A stretch of DNA of 64,000 nt from Flammulina velutipes. Its lineage: Eukaryota > Basidiomycota > Agaricomycetes > Agaricales > Physalacriaceae. The notes under the pieces were generated by a model. That model was given only the letters and a program-made list of their open reading frames with translations, did no database searches and was not told the origin of the DNA. The stretch's first letter is position 1. Every line of letters starts with the position of its first letter. Positions 41,780-54,924 of this stretch are shown here, one piece after another. The stretch covers positions 3,038,001 to 3,102,000 of the forward strand of contig CM022370.1 in NCBI GenBank assembly GCA_011800155.1, written 5' to 3'. Made by a program: the position numbers and the translations under genes.

Positions 41780-42880
41780 TAACACAAACTTCTTATATGT
41801 ACATATCAGTTTGGAATTCCCAATGCCTTTGGCCTCGTTTCAGCATGCGCTGTGGGCGCTGTAAGTACGCTACCTATCTCGTTATCAGTGCCGCACTACA
41901 ATTGGAAGACACATGTTCATCATACGACATCGCCAAAACAGAGACTTTCAATCCTTTTTCTTCTCCAAATAGCCCTATTTACAGGTGCATCCCAATAGTC
42001 CAATCTCTCCCAACGATCCGGACAGCGGAGGGCTTCACTTATGCTATAAATACGCACGGCTCTCCAGACAAGGCTGCGAAAACCCTCCGTACACTTCAAG
42101 AAGTCGGAATGCCGGTCGGACAGTTCTTCTAATCAGAGAAACTCGACATGTAGTTTGAGAGTGTTCAGTCAGGCTTCTACCGCGAAGACTCGCAGTGCTT
42201 TCTACTGTCGTACTCATTTCCTGGCATGGGTGGAACCTCACGCACGAGACAGTGTCTACAGCAGAGTGTCTAAGGAATTCTGATCTCACCAAACCGAGGC
42301 AGATGTCCATGTACAAGTCAGGTGTCACGCCAGCATTTCTCTCGTCTTAAAGGTACCAACATCTGCGTTGTCCTCTGTACTTAAGTGTCATATCGTCTCG
42401 AGCTACTTACATGCCGATCCTCCACGCAATGGTCAACCGCTTTTTCGTATCGAACAGACCGTTTCTTGACGACGCTCATAGCAAGTGGCTCATGGATTGC
42501 TTCTTCTCGTGAAGAGGTTGTATTGCATCTATATATGATTCTCACTCCCGTGTATGTGTAATATGTACTGGCCGTCACTTGTTGTATGCACCCTAGTTTG
42601 TATTACTCGACGGTTTATGGAGAATGACTTTTATTATGTAAGGGCTATGACACGCGTACTGATTGTTATCCCGCCGCTTGTCGGCCCGCCCTCATACGCT
42701 CGTTATCACCATGACATCAACATCAAAAGCGTCAGACGCTTCCGTCAGACGTACTTTGGTCATGTTTGTTCGGCAAATGTCTGTCGTCGCAAATAACTTA
42801 TTGAACAGCGATCATTCATCGGTGAGCAGCTAGAAAACGTTTCTTCTCTTATCAAAACATTTAAACCAATTTATCTAGAA
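41780..42880. other. No supported gene
   Basis: Only short, unspliceable open stretches are seen. Contains a second copy (42729-42743) of the 15-bp word GCGTCAGACGCTTCC found at 1902-1916, next to a partial third repeat (TCCGTCAGACG). Confidence 0.4.
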
Positions 42881-45800
42881 ATGGCTGGCCCGGTCAAGGT
42901 CTGCAAGTGTAATAGGTGCATTGATTCGACCCATATAGATCCCAGAACCAATAAGACGACCACCGGAGCACTCCTCAGTTCAGCAACCTTTTATCGACAC
43001 AAGCAAGATCAACTTTCCCGATCATCTCCCCAATCTGCGCCTACACCACCTGCGCCTACTGCGCCTGGGCCGGCAAATCAGACTCAAAATAACGAGACCT
43101 TCGACACTGTTTTGTTAGTATTTCAATCATTGCAGACATCAGCAGCTCACAGACAAACATTGTAGATCTTCTGACCCAGCGGGGCCCTTGGTTCGGGAAC
43201 TAGAATACTACGGTCATGTCATACCCACGACAGATTTCAACCTAATCTTCGTGAATTCACATCATCCACATCCCCCAGTATTCTCCTATGACATAGAAAC
43301 CGCCTACGATGCGAAAGCCGACTTCTTCGCTCTTACCCCAGTTCATAGCAAACAACTCTTTCTTCACTACGAAAGCAGACTCCGGGAAATCAGACAATCA
43401 CCACAGCCAGCTCTCAGTGACGAAGAGACACAGCTAGTTAGGAATCTACTGGAATTCGCCTGCCGATGCTTGACAGAAGTGAAGCAGTTGGAATGGTCGA
43501 GAAAGCATACAACAGCTACAAACTTCTACGACGCAGGTGCGTGTCATTCACGAAAACAGAGATCAGCTAACCTTTTGATACATACAGAGGTCTATTACAC
43601 TCCTTACCACGCAAGACTCGGTGCAATTCGCGTATACGCTTTAGCACTGTTGATTGCGAAGTTCTTCTTCAACTCCCCACGCCGTCTCATCACTTTCCTC
43701 TTGGGCGCATACGCGAATGCCTTCACTCTGTTATCTATACCAGAGAACATACGTCGAACAATTCCCAAAGATCCACATACACTTGAACGAGATTTCCGCC
43801 TTGCCCCTTCGACTATAACTTACATATGCTGTCCGGCGTGCTATTCGCTATATCCGATGAAGACGAAACTGGAGATCGATTACCAATGCACGTACCGAGC
43901 AACCCCTAGCTCGTCCCAGTGCGGCGAGAATCTTACCAAAAATCAGATTCGCAAGAACAAATCGAACGTCCGACCTCGACTGAAATACGTCCATCGCTCA
44001 CTTCGGGATTGGATTGCCAGGCTTCTCGCAAGGCGGGGTATGGAGCAAATCCTCCAGCAGTACTTGGACTCGACAGTGCAGGAGGTGATGTCGGATATCT
44101 GGGAATCCCCTTTCTGGTGGGGCTTTCAGGACGCCAGTAGAGGCTCTTTTGCCGATGGAAAAGGCGAACTTCGGCTATTTTTTAGCTTCGGAATGGACGG
44201 ATTCAATCCTTTTGGGGCGTTGGAGGCCAAACAAAGTCGATCATCAACGGGGATCTACATGGTGTTACTGAACCTTCCTCCCCATCTGCGATACCTCCCG
44301 GAGAACATGTATCTTGCTGGAGTTATCCCAGGTCACCCATCCAAGGATCGTATCACCCCGTTTCTAGACCTCTTGGTGGATGAGTTTATGATGTTATGGG
44401 AACCTGGTGTCTGGTTCTCTAGGACCGCACTTCACCGAGAGGGTCGCCTGTGCCTAGCAGTCATAGCCTTGGTTGTCTGTGACATGTTAGCAGCTAGGCA
44501 AGCTGCTGGGTTCTCTAGCTCCACTTCCACAAAATTCTGCTTGACATGCGCCTTGTCGTTCCAAGAGGTTGACAACCTCGACTATACGAAATGGGTTCAA
44601 CGGGATTGGTCTACGATAAAGGCTCAAGCATTCGCATGGGCCGAAGCTCCCACCGAAGCTGACCGAGACCAACTGTTCAACACCCATTATATTCGATGGT
44701 CCCCACTCAATCGCCTACCCTATTGGAATGCTGTGGAATGTGTAGTGCCAGAGGTCATGCACTTTGGATCCCTCGGTTCTCTTCAAGAGCATTGCCGCGT
44801 TGTGTGGGGAATCAACGTAAATGTTGAAGGTGGAGACGGTACAGGAGGGAGCCTGAAGGTTAAACGCCCTCTGTCGTTCGAACTCGAGGCTGCTCTCCAA
44901 GTCATCAACGGTACTCAGAATGTGGATGAACATTTCCTTGATGAGCTACGGGGGATGAAGCACGCAGTGCTCGCGACTGTTTGCTTTGATAATGCACTTC
45001 CATACGGAGGGAAGAAGTACAAACTAGCAGAGGTAATCGCCCATCATGTGAGTCACCTCGTTTATAATGCAACGTCGATCCTACTAATACTGAAAACAGA
45101 AAAAAAGTAACCCTTCCAAGGTATTTTCCCAAACAGAACGAACTGCAGAAACTGCGCAGACGGAAAATCGCGAACATGACGGCGAGTCTATGCCACACGA
45201 TACCTCCTCGTCTAGCGCTAGTGATGACCATAGTACTTCTGGTGAATCCACGCCAACCGCTTCAACACATCCTTCCCCTTTCCCATCCGTTCCTTCCCCT
45301 TCCCCTTCCCCTTCCCCTTTTCCGTTTGCTCCCTTCCAGTCCCCTTCCCCGTCTGCTCCCTTCCGTTTTCAACCCGCTTCTTCCTTTTCTCAGCCCAAAA
45401 GCTCTACTCGTAGACGATCTAGAAAGACTCCGGATGCTACCCGGACACAGTCTGCCCGACGGTCTAATACCAGCAGAAGAAAAGGAAAGGAAACTGGTCG
45501 GAGCATCATCGACGATGATATAATCATGGAGGACGTTGGTGCCTTCGATAGCCCGTCTCCTTCTTCGTCCTCTGCGGATCCTCAGCCGACAACATCTCGG
45601 AATACCCCCAGCGAGTCGGGCGGCAGCACATCGACCAAGTCTCGCAAAAAGTTGGACTTCGAGACTGTTGCGCGTTTACTTGCTATGCGGAAAGAAAAGT
45701 TTAGAAAGGGTGCACTCACCTTGAAGACATTAAGTTCATCCATTCGCAAGCCAGACCTCCAGTCGTGGTGTACCGAGTTTGGCATTCCCTTCAACATAAA

Positions 45801-47300
45801 TGCTCAGAAGGCAGAGCTGGCAGCCGTGATGTATGATTGGGTGAGGTAGCTTCTTTGTCTCCTCAGTATACCATCATTGACTTGTACACTTGTAGATGCT
45901 CCTTAATGCCAAGGGCGATACATCTCCTCACGTCTTGGGAAAGTCTATCATGGAAGCGGTTAGAAGGGATACGACTGGATTAGTTTTGCCCCTCGGGTTG
46001 TCCAAACCTCCTGAGGATTGGGGCACGCCTTCTCGCGGAAAGCTCAGTGCGAACGAATGGGAGATGATTTGCCTCTATTGTCTCCCTGTTACCCTCATTC
46101 GTGAATGGGGCTATCAGGTTGCGGGGGACGAAAGCTCGCAACGATACCGTTCAATGCTTCACAACTTCATCGACTTAGTCAAGGCTATAGAGATGGCAAA
46201 CAACCGCTCGAGCTCCGCTGCTCATGCACAGTCCTACCGTGATCACTTCATACGGTACCTCCAAACGGCGCAACAACTCTACCCTCATTTCAAGATGAAG
46301 CCATTACATCATACCGGGGTTCACTTCAGCGAATTTTTACAGAAATTGGGACCGTCGCACTCATTCCGTGCGCCTGCGTTTGAGCGCCTGAACTATGTGA
46401 TGCAGAGAGAGAAGACCAACCGGAAATACGGTTTGTGTTAGTAGTCTCCTCAGTTTGATGTGTTCTGACTTGAGTTAGGCGAAGTGGAAGCCACATTTTT
46501 GGATACGACGTCCAAAGCTTCGACCTTCATCGGAATTTTCAAGGATGATTCGGAAGTAAACAAGGACGCTTTGGATCTTGTCAAAAGATACCACGCCCTT
46601 GAAGTGGAGCGTAATTCTGGGTTGCGCCTGCTCTCTGAGGACCTACGTCGACAGGACGGTGTCTATGGCGAAGGAAGACCTTTCGATGTCCACCCTTATT
46701 TCGACATGATAAGTCGTCTTGATGTTCGCATTCAACCCTCCTTCCGCTTCTTAGAGTATCCTAACATGCTCTTGGATGGCTTGCAATATGCCTCATCCGA
46801 ACACCATGCCCCTGGTTGTTACTTCATGCTGAAGGAAGAAGCGGGGTCGGTAAATAGGGCCGCTTCATGCCGTCATATCCTCAAAGTCCATCCCGACGAC
46901 TCTAGCGGATTCCCAGAGTTGACCTTCATCCTCTATCGAGCCTTCTTACCGGCGCCGTGGAACTTGAATGATGTGTACAAGGAGCATGATATGGGGTTCC
47001 TAATCAATCGCAAGCCCGCACCTGGCATATTGGTGACCACACACTCTCTTGTGTGCAGCCCGTTCGTTGCTACACATATCACTATACAAGGGAAGGATGT
47101 AATGCATGCAAGACCTTACAACAAGGTGAGAATTGGCTCTTGGTGTTCAGTAGTCAAACCAATAATCAATCACACAGCGTCGTATTCCATTTGTTTTGAG
47201 CCCCCCGCCAGCCAACCCTTTGAAACGACGAGCAGACAATAACGAGCAGCTTGAAGGGGAACGTAACGCAAAAAGGGACAGCCGTAGCGACCGAGGTTGA
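42881..47300 (+). CDS. CACTA/Tnp2-type transposase
   Basis: An N-terminal exon from ATG 42881 holds the short zinc motif CKCNRCIDSTHIDP. A large part follows: 43188-43537, 43589-45047, 45100-45840, 45896-46430, 46479-47125 and 47178-47300, joined by consensus introns of 48-55 nt. Typical Tnp2 blocks appear in order: YICCPACYSLYP and C...CGENL, a WIARLL helix, the catalytic-region strings LFFSFGMDGFNPFG (first D), AGVIPGHPSKDRITPFLDLL (second motif), CLAVIALVVCDMLAARQAAGF (D), then CLTC...L and VVPEVMHFG. After the core there is a Ser/Pro-rich linker with PSPSPSPSPF runs. The last exon is basic. The join between 43165 and 43188 needs a frame change (NIVDLLTQRGP and LVRELEYYG are in different frames), so the gene may be broken there or have an unrecognised intron. 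Clear CACTA termini were not found. Confidence 0.75.
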
Positions 47301-47589
47301 TGGATATTCCGCTTCGCCCTCTAGTAAGTTGAACAACGGGGTCTAGGTGAATTAGCCTACTGTGTCGGCGGCAAGCTTATCGACGTGGAGCAGGATCAAG
47401 GTTGAATAATACCTAGTGCATGGCAATTCAGCGTGTAATAGACAGTTTCGTCCCTAACATGTAGCATGTGCTCTAACGCAAAACACGCAAATCCGGGCAA
47501 CGGCATCGTCGAACGCAACATATGGAAGTCGATAAGACATCAAGACATAAATGCATCTCGTGCAGTGAGAATCAGCACAGTGAGAATCG

Positions 47590-47640
47590 GCGCTGAGCGC
47601 TGAGTACTGAGTACTGAGTATTGAGTGCTCCAGAGGGCAA
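47590..47640. repeat. Short TGAGTACTGAG-type tandem words
   Basis: CGCTGAGCGCTGAGTACTGAGTACTGAGTATTGAG consists of 7- to 9-bp units ending CTGAG. It lies just after the Tnp2 gene and might be part of its subterminal repeats. Confidence 0.6.
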
Positions 47641-47762
47641 TTGAGGGCTACCTGAGGGCGTCAGAGAATGCCCGGCTCGGAAAAGATGGGGGAGATAGCA
47701 GATTGGGGGAAGCGTGATTTAGAGCAGGACGCTGCATATTTTTGAGTACCAGTAATCATATT

Positions 47763-48008
47763 TTACTGAGAACTTACTTTGCTTGATGATGCTTCCTGCG
47801 TGGGAGGTTCTTTACGCTTCACTCCAGGAGAGTCTGCCAGTGCCCCGAAATCTATCTCTTCATCATCGTCAAGGAGGGAAGCAAATCCTTCGAGAGATCC
47901 ATCATTATAGTCCTTGAATGACTGACAACTCAATTGGTGAACCTTTATAGCCCGGGAGGAATCGTTCCGTAGGATTGCATCACAATACGGGCAAGAATAC
48001 TCAGGCAT
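47763..48008 (-). CDS. Small zinc-finger exon, probably the start of a truncated TE gene
   Basis: ATG at 48008 opens MPEYSCPYCDAILRNDSSRA and continues to VHQLSCQSF: C-x2-C ... H-x3-C, a compact C2HC-type finger as found at the N-terminus of several mushroom transposon genes. An acidic segment (LLDDDEEIDFG) and SSSK follow, where a GTAAGT donor (about 47775) occurs; no downstream exons are recognisable, since the Tnp2 gene occupies the region on the other strand. Divergent from the gene at 48174, about 165 bp away. Confidence 0.5.
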   Translation of the reverse strand: MPEYSCPYCDAILRNDSSRAIKVHQLSCQSFKDYNDGSLEGFASLLDDDEEIDFGALADSPGVKRKEPPTQEASSSKVSSQ

Positions 48009-48173
48009 AACACTATGAGACGTTCAGTAACAGGCTGAAGATGTAATCATTGGTGCGTACTTCGTGGTCAAAAGGGAGCACGTTTGATGGCACGTGCACA
48101 ATTGATCGGACAAACGCGTCGCTTTCCGGAATCCTTGCCCACCTCTTTCCTTCCTGCCACCACCATTCCCGCC

Positions 48174-49921
48174 ATGTCTTTCTCTCAGGAATACGAAGAA
48201 TCTCCCAAAGCTATGCCTCCTCGCCACCGTCTTCGTCACTTCAATAGTGTCCGCCAGCGTTCAATCAACGACGCATATCGACACCAAGATCGACACCAAG
48301 ATCGTCAAGATCGCCGTGAGCGACGGTCAGACCACGAGCGACGGCCAGATCATGAACGACAAAATGCTACACCTCAGCAGCAGAATACGGACAGGAGGCG
48401 CTCGCGCTTGGACGATGACAATGACGAAGACCAACCACGTCGGAAGCACCGAAGGGAGCAGAGCCATGGGCAGCAGCGGCGCCCACAACAAAAGAAGGAT
48501 GATGATGAGGTCACTGTGGTTAAGGTGTGCGTACTATAGCCTTTCTTAGCCTTTCTTTGAAGTAACGAGTCTCTAGGGACAAGAGCGACCTTATGACTTG
48601 CAACCGAGCTGGGCGCTGGGCCGTACGGTCAGTCGACCTTGTACTGGGACTCAAGATCATCATCCAGAAAGGACTCAAATACCGGGGGAAGGAGCCCAAT
48701 ACAACGCAAGTCTTTCCAATCTCATTGCGACGCATATATTGATGTGTCCCTTTAGCGACAAAACTGAATTTAATATCCGTCGCGCTTTCGATGCCTTCCA
48801 GACGTCCGACTCCCCCATCATCCAAGACTACAGAAAGCTGCTCTCAAGAAGTACTCGGGAAACAAGCCAGCATTGGAAGAATTGCTTGACAAGGTGCGTC
48901 TCAATAAATCCTCTCCTGAGCTGTCTTAAGTTTCTTTGCAGTTCGAGGAGGGTGCGACAAGTGCACGATCTGACGACACACATAAGATCAAGGACGACAT
49001 TCTAGCGCTCATCCAATTTGACGACCGACATCGCCTCACGCTACCCCTCCCTCGAGAAAAGAGCGACCTCGGTTTCAAGTACAGGGAGACTGCCTTTCTC
49101 TGCTGTCCCGTCGACGATGTTGACAAGTTCAACGAGTCTCCCCGAGAGTGAGTGTTCTCCAACCAGTTTTTATTTACTAACCTCGTATTCATCAGATATA
49201 TGACCGCGGTTACGGACGGCTTCCACAAGATCTCTTGGTTGGAGCTACCTGTTTTTCTATTCGATATCGAGATGGAATGTGAGCAACCGCTGGCTGCAAT
49301 TTTTAGAGGGTACTTCCTCTTGCGAGTGAGTACCAATTATTCTTTGTCTAGCTGTTGTTGATTTTTCTTCGAGGTTTTTATTCACATCTTCTGCACGACG
49401 GGCATCCCTGGGCGACTGGCGACATACGGGAATAAGCCCAAGAAACCCATTGGTGCCCGAAATGGCCTGTCTATGGTTCAACCACAACATGTTGCGTACT
49501 CTGTCGTACAGGTAAGTAAATGTTCCCGCCGCCCTAGTTGCTCATATCTATCGTTTAGGCTTGTTACGCAATCTCGGACCAGAAGTCCTGGGACATGTCG
49601 GTCAGTAGTGCCAAACTGTATTTCTGGGTTCTCGATTTCTTTGAGGCACCCGCATTCAAATCGCAAGGTGACGAGATCCTTGCTGCTTGGACTGAGTACG
49701 TGGGCTATTTGCTTGTAATGCAATTACTGATACTTTTCAGGCTATACAACGAAAATCTCTCGCACAACAAAGCACCCGCTGCACTGGATGACGGCGACGA
49801 CATTCCTGCCGAGGGAAGTACGATGGCCAGGTTGATGGCTATGAAGAATGCCGGAGAAGCTACGCACGATGGAGATATTGGACCACCTCCCGGTGCCGGA
49901 GTTACTGGGCGGGGGGCCTAG
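48174..49921 (+). CDS. DUF6698-like basidiomycete protein
   Basis: The first exon (48174-48524) encodes a very basic/His/Asp-rich disordered N-terminus (MSFSQEYEESPKAMPPRHR, then DRHQDRQDRRER). After a GTGTGC...CTAG intron the second exon (from 48577) begins GQERPYDLQPSWALGRTV. Later exons carry FEEGATSARSDDTHKIKDDI, ISWLELPVFLFDIEME, RGYFLLR, YGNKPKKPIGARNGLSM and VLDFFEAPAFKSQGDEIL, ending at 49921. This block order (FEEGA.SARSDD ... WP.FLY ... LFRS.LL ... G..R..G.. VT) is that of a repeated, uncharacterised mushroom family I know as DUF6698. Between about 48620 and 48890 the frame must shift at least once to reach KYSGNKPALEELLDK, so the gene may be damaged or have an unrecognised intron. 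Function unknown. Confidence 0.6.
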
Positions 49922-49924
49922 GTG

Positions 49925-51870
49925 TCGGTAATTATTCTTGACTCGGACTTTGCTTGCTCGGACTTTGCTTTCCTGTTTCGTGGACTTCTACTTGCTTTCT
50001 CTTTACTTGCTCTGATGCTTTGGTACTCCGGATTCGCTTATTGTATGTAGTAATTGATTTGCATGTGTGTATTGGCTGAGTGAGACACCTTCCCGCAAGA
50101 TTTTATGTGCTTCACAGCCCACCTCGGAAACTATTTACAAGCCTTATTACCGGAGCATTTCACGACCCATTCCAAGACCTGTGCAAGGGGGCTTACAAAT
50201 GCATCCAAGGCTCTTATACGGAATTGCAAGATTTAATTCAAGGTGATACATTCGGTCTTCTACACGGCCTTTGGTCACCCTTACATCCCTCAGAGGTTCC
50301 TTCTAAAGCTTTGGATTCCATCCAAAGACTTGTAGGACGTCCCAATCCTTCCAGGCCTTACACTACCTTGCATACCCTAGGTAACAGATCAACACTTTTC
50401 GTGATGTGTCAGTACTAACCTCATACCACCATCTTTCGATTTTTCTCAAACCTCAGAAGCCTCAGATATCTATCTGAAAGGACTAGCGTGAAGTAGAAGG
50501 TAAAACCACATAATTTTTCCTCCGTCCGCCCTCAGAATACCTACAGCTATCTCCGGAAACAAAGCAGACAAAACATCGTTCCCAGGCGCGAAATGCCACG
50601 ACACGAACCTTCTGGACGCACAACAAGGCCAACTTCCATGAGGTACCCTCCGACTAATCTACTCCCCACGAAGTCGAACCGTCACGTCGACGCACGAGCT
50701 CGGATGAAGACGAAAGGGATGATATATAATGTAATAATTATACAGTGCGTAACTGTCCTGTGGGTCAGGCGCTTGTCTAACTTACCATCGTTGCAGCATA
50801 AAGGAAAGACCCATATACTCAAAGACACACACCCGTAGCCAGACCCCCCTTCCAAGCCAGCAGGTCCGCCTCAGGTTCTTCATATATTACTGCTTGCTCA
50901 CGGTTTCTCATCCACCACGTCCGCTTACTCCACCCAATGATCCTCCTGGAAATAGGCAATGAATGCCAGGGGGTTTGCCTGCGCGACGATGAACACTGGA
51001 AGGCACTTGATTTTGTCAAACAGAAGTTCCCCGACTAGAACAAGGACTCTCGTGCATCTACGAAACAGATACGTGCGTCTCGCCGTCCCTTCGTCGAGCA
51101 TTCACTCACATATCTTCAGGTGAGAATGAGATCAGGAGAGAGAATGTCAAACCCTATTGAAAGCGACCGACCGCAATCAACGACCTCGTCGTCCCCGCTA
51201 AAGATAGGAAAATGACCAAACCACTGCAGCTCACGAGAACGCGACAATTCCTAGAAGTGACAACCTGCGCTGACGGTGCCTATTAACGATGACGACGAAT
51301 GACTGGACCCATTCGCATACCACGCATTTCGGTGCTTGTCCTTTATGTCACAACGTCTAAGTTGCTGGCCATCGTCGTCTTTCGTCATCGAATCACCGTT
51401 TGACGACTTGGGATATTCTGAGTATCAAGAGAACGTTGCCACGAAAGGCTCAACGTTGACGTTGCGAGAGGCGACGCACTTCTCTTGACCCTCGTGTGTA
51501 ATCAGGACAAAGATGTTGAGGGGAAGAGGCGTTATAACTCCTCCACGGTCGCTGCGTCTCCATCCACCGTGTCCGCTCTACTTTTATATCCACATCCAGG
51601 TTGAGAAGCAGAAGCATAGTTTTATGTATCTACGAGGACATCATAGACGAGTATAAACAACAGTATGTATCCGGTGCCATGATTAACAAGACTTATAAGA
51701 ACAATGGGAAATTGGGAAGATAAGAGCCTGGTTGAAGGCACAGGTTTATTGTCATTTTCCTAGCCCATTCATATTATCGACCACCTCTCCAATGAGGTCT
51801 TGCAAAAGATTGCCTCTCATAGAGGCCTGGGCACGCCTCTATCGAAATAATCAATTGACTCGTCATATCA
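49925..51870. other. No supported gene
   Basis: About 1.9 kb with only short random frames on both strands. No repeats of note and no domain match. Confidence 0.4.
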
Positions 51871-51875
51871 GGAAA

Positions 51876-52883
51876 TTATGTGTCCATTACCTTGAACGCG
51901 TCAAGTCCGCTCTTCAATTCTCCGCAGAGGGTGCTCTGAATGGTTGTGTATGTGGATATCGGCAGTCTGGGGATCCCTCCCCAGAGCCAGTGGCCAGGTT
52001 CGCCGTATTCACCGGCGTCCATTGACCAGCTAAGATACTTATCCAGCACGGAGGCATGGGTAAGTAACTCGGTGGCCTTCGCACAGATCGGGTCGGAAAA
52101 TTGGGTTTGGAAGAGGGCGATCTCCTTGAATATCTGCATGATCACGGTTATTTCAGATCTACTGTCGGAGACCGGTGCCCCGATTGTCCGTATGACGTCT
52201 TCCAACCAGGACATAGAGAGGGTGTCAAGTCGTTCCAACTTGGAAGACAATGAGTGAATGGAGCCGAAAGCAAAAGAAGAGAACACTACTCACCACGACA
52301 CGAACCAATATTTGGGTCTGATAGCGTAGTTCATCTAAGTCGCCAGACGTGAGTGTCGCTGATGGAACATAAACTTGAACCTCCAACGCCGACGCGCTGA
52401 AACTCGGGAATTGGGGTGCAGACATAGTCGTAATGTCACGAACACGAGATAGTGAACGGGATGCCGCACTGGCAGCGTCCTCGATATTGGAGAGTGTGGA
52501 ACTCAGCTCATGAGCTGCTAGCCTGCCCAAAATATTAGATGGTGTGAATTGATGGGTGATTTTGTTGTCTTACCGTAACTCTACCGCTGACGCTCTCGCA
52601 ATGGCGATGTCCAAAACGAGAAGAATACCAGTTATAATAATGAGTATAGCGATGCTGAGACACGGCCCTCTCCTTGCGGGCGTTTGTCGTGTCTGGCTTG
52701 CGTCTTCTGGGGTATGCCAGTGCATGTCAAGTGGTTTGTCTGGTAACAAGAGCCTTCGCAGATATAAATTAATAAGTAGTATACATAGACGGTTTGAACT
52801 TACGATTGCACCTCGTCCTCTTCATCTTGACAGTCGGACTGACTGTCCTCTTCATCGTGCAGAGTTTCTGGTAGTGGGGGCAT
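51876..52883 (-). CDS. Membrane-anchored hypothetical protein (283 aa)
   Basis: Exons 52883-52804, 52753-52574, 52522-52294 and 52238-51876 sum to 284 codons. The N-terminus is acidic (LPETLHDEEDSQSDCQDEED), followed by one transmembrane helix (LSIAILIIITGILLVLDIAI) at about residues 53-72 and a helical C-terminal domain of about 200 residues (ELSSTLSNIEDAAS; LERLDTLSMSWLEDVI; FKEIALFQTQFSDPICAKA). This is a type II topology with a possible helical ectodomain or lumenal domain. It resembles uncharacterised mushroom membrane proteins by layout only; not recognised by family. All introns are about 50 nt with consensus ends. Confidence 0.7.
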
Positions 52884-53404
52884 TCTGGTTGGTGGTTGGG
52901 CGTAAAAGCTGCGTGCGCGCATGCCTCACTGGGCATACTGCATATATACGACCCTCATCCAATATCTGAATCGCACGGGTTCATGATACTTCATTTTCCA
53001 TCAAAATTATGTTCCAAATTTGAGCCACGACATGCGACAGTCAATGCTCGCCCCATGGCCACGACGGCGAATGTAATCACCTCAAGTCCAGCATGCCTTT
53101 GAAAGACGTACACGTCGATTGTTCCACATTCCCGTCATCTGATGTACATGTGTGCGTATATATGAAACGTGTGGAAAAGGTGGCGTGCGACGTTGAATAA
53201 GAATATTTCCTACAATCTTATGAGTGGTTATGGTAGATTCTCCTCTTGGGAGCATCTGTGTGAGACTGAATAACCTTGAAATCAGCCCGCGCGCCCATCC
53301 CACACGTGGCGGGGTGAGTCATCAATTTTGCGACATCGGTCAAAGTAAGTGAACACAATTTTGGGGGAAAAGTGCAAAAAGTAAGTGAAATGGATTATTC
53401 CCGA

Positions 53405-54917
53405 CTATACCGCCCATAATTCTCTAGTACATGTACATGAGTTACGATGTCCCTTCCTCCAAAGGATTTTGAAGCAGTCTTGCGAACATACAACAACACC
53501 AAAGCATCGAGAACAAGTTTGCAATCGTCCGCCGCCCATCCTTTTGCACTGTAGTCCAGAATTGTCAATGAAGGACTGGAAGACCTATTTCCGATCACTC
53601 ACCGCTACGTTGTTGCACACCAAGCCCCGCTCCCGACTAATGGTAGCCGCCATGATGAGATTATTCCACTCTTCGTTGAGGAGCCCAAAACTATACTCGC
53701 TTTTATCGCGCCTGATCGCCTTCGCGACCTTCCTCCCAACCACCGGGCTCGCCAATATCTGCTCCACCATAGAATGCAGCATCACCTTTATCGAAAGCAT
53801 CAGCGTGCCGCAATCACCAACTAAGAGGTCAGTTGTAGCGCGACTGAGAGATCGAATAAGTCCACAAGACACCCCCACGTACAGAACGTTGACGCCTCTG
53901 TTGGCAAAAACGGTCAGGTACATCAGGATGTCGTCGATAACCAGAGATTGGGAATGAATGGTAAGAGCATGAAAAGTTGGAGAAACAATTCGTGAGAGTG
54001 CGATACAGCTAGGTTCCACGAGCAACTGCATGAAATCCTGCAGTGCCGAAGGCGCTGGTGCTGGGTAGAAAAAATGAACCACAAGGCCCGCCACTATCTC
54101 AATGGGTATCGTGATACTACCTTCTTTGGTGTGTCCAAAAGAAGACAGCTGCCATGCAAGTCGAGCGATCTTCTGAGGTGGCTGCTGCAGAAGGCCAGCC
54201 TGAAGAGCGGGACCTTGAAACCCACTGGCATGCCCATGTAAATCCCCGTTCTCTGGTGTGAGAGCGAGCATGCAAAACCCGTGAGCGGGGTGACGATAGT
54301 CGAGTAGGGCGAGATCAAGGAGAGTGGATGCAAGGGACGTGAAGAGTAGATGAAGCTCGACCGGCGCCTGGGTTTGTAACGTAGCGTGGGTAGAGGGAAA
54401 CCTGGACAGACACGCTAGCACAAAGAATACAGGAGGTGGTACGGTTTGCTGGCTTTGACTCTTCAATGGCCTCCAATGTTTCGTCATGAAGTTCGCCCAC
54501 TTCAGTATGCGAACTGCGCTGTTGTTAAGGTGCCGCACGAAATGTCCTAGTCGCTGCTCTGTTCGTAGGTTGTTGAGATGAAGCACCTCATTGGATCGTT
54601 GGTCGAACGAGCCTGCGTATTTCCCAGTCTGTAGGACGCAATCTCCGATCACAGTCATGATTTGTATAGCGATATCGACAGTGGGAGTAATGGGGGATTG
54701 GAGTTCTGATGGAATGACCAGTGCGTGAAGGTGCTCGTCAATGTGTAGGATTTTGACCAAAAATGACGAGTTCTTGTCGTATAGCACTCGCCAAAGAAGC
54801 GGGACCTCGTGAAGCTTTACACGCTCCCCGTACGTGGCGGCTATAATCTAGCACACTTTTCAGTGACTTGTCAAACACATCGCACAGTGAAAGACCTACA
54901 TGTCGAAAAGCCGACAT
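53405..54917 (-). CDS. MYND zinc-finger protein (468 aa)
   Basis: Three exons: 54917-54900 (MSAFRH), 54847-53603 and 53548-53405; 469 codons. The long middle part is helical and Leu-rich (FFVLACLSRFPSTHATLQ; ALLDYRHPAHGFCMLALTPE) with no known fold. The last exon creates a MYND finger across the splice: CNNVACKRMGG, QTCSRCFGVVVCSQDCFK, ILWRKGHRNSC, matching C..C ... C..C ... CS..C ... H...C. MYND domains bind Pro-rich peptides, and in mushrooms they sit at the C-terminus of many large uncharacterised proteins such as this. The tiny first exon was chosen because it gives an ATG and a perfect phase-0 GTAGGT...CTAG intron. Confidence 0.8.
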
Positions 54918-54924
54918 CCTGTAG

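Noticed and set aside
42300..47700. CACTA terminal inverted repeats around the Tnp2 gene
   Set aside because: Looked for CACTA/CACTG ends and matching inverted words on both sides; none paired convincingly.
50590..51030. Short minus-strand frame with a basic Trp-rich stretch (SKRTWWMRNREQ)
   Set aside because: Single short frame with no splice partners and no recognised family.
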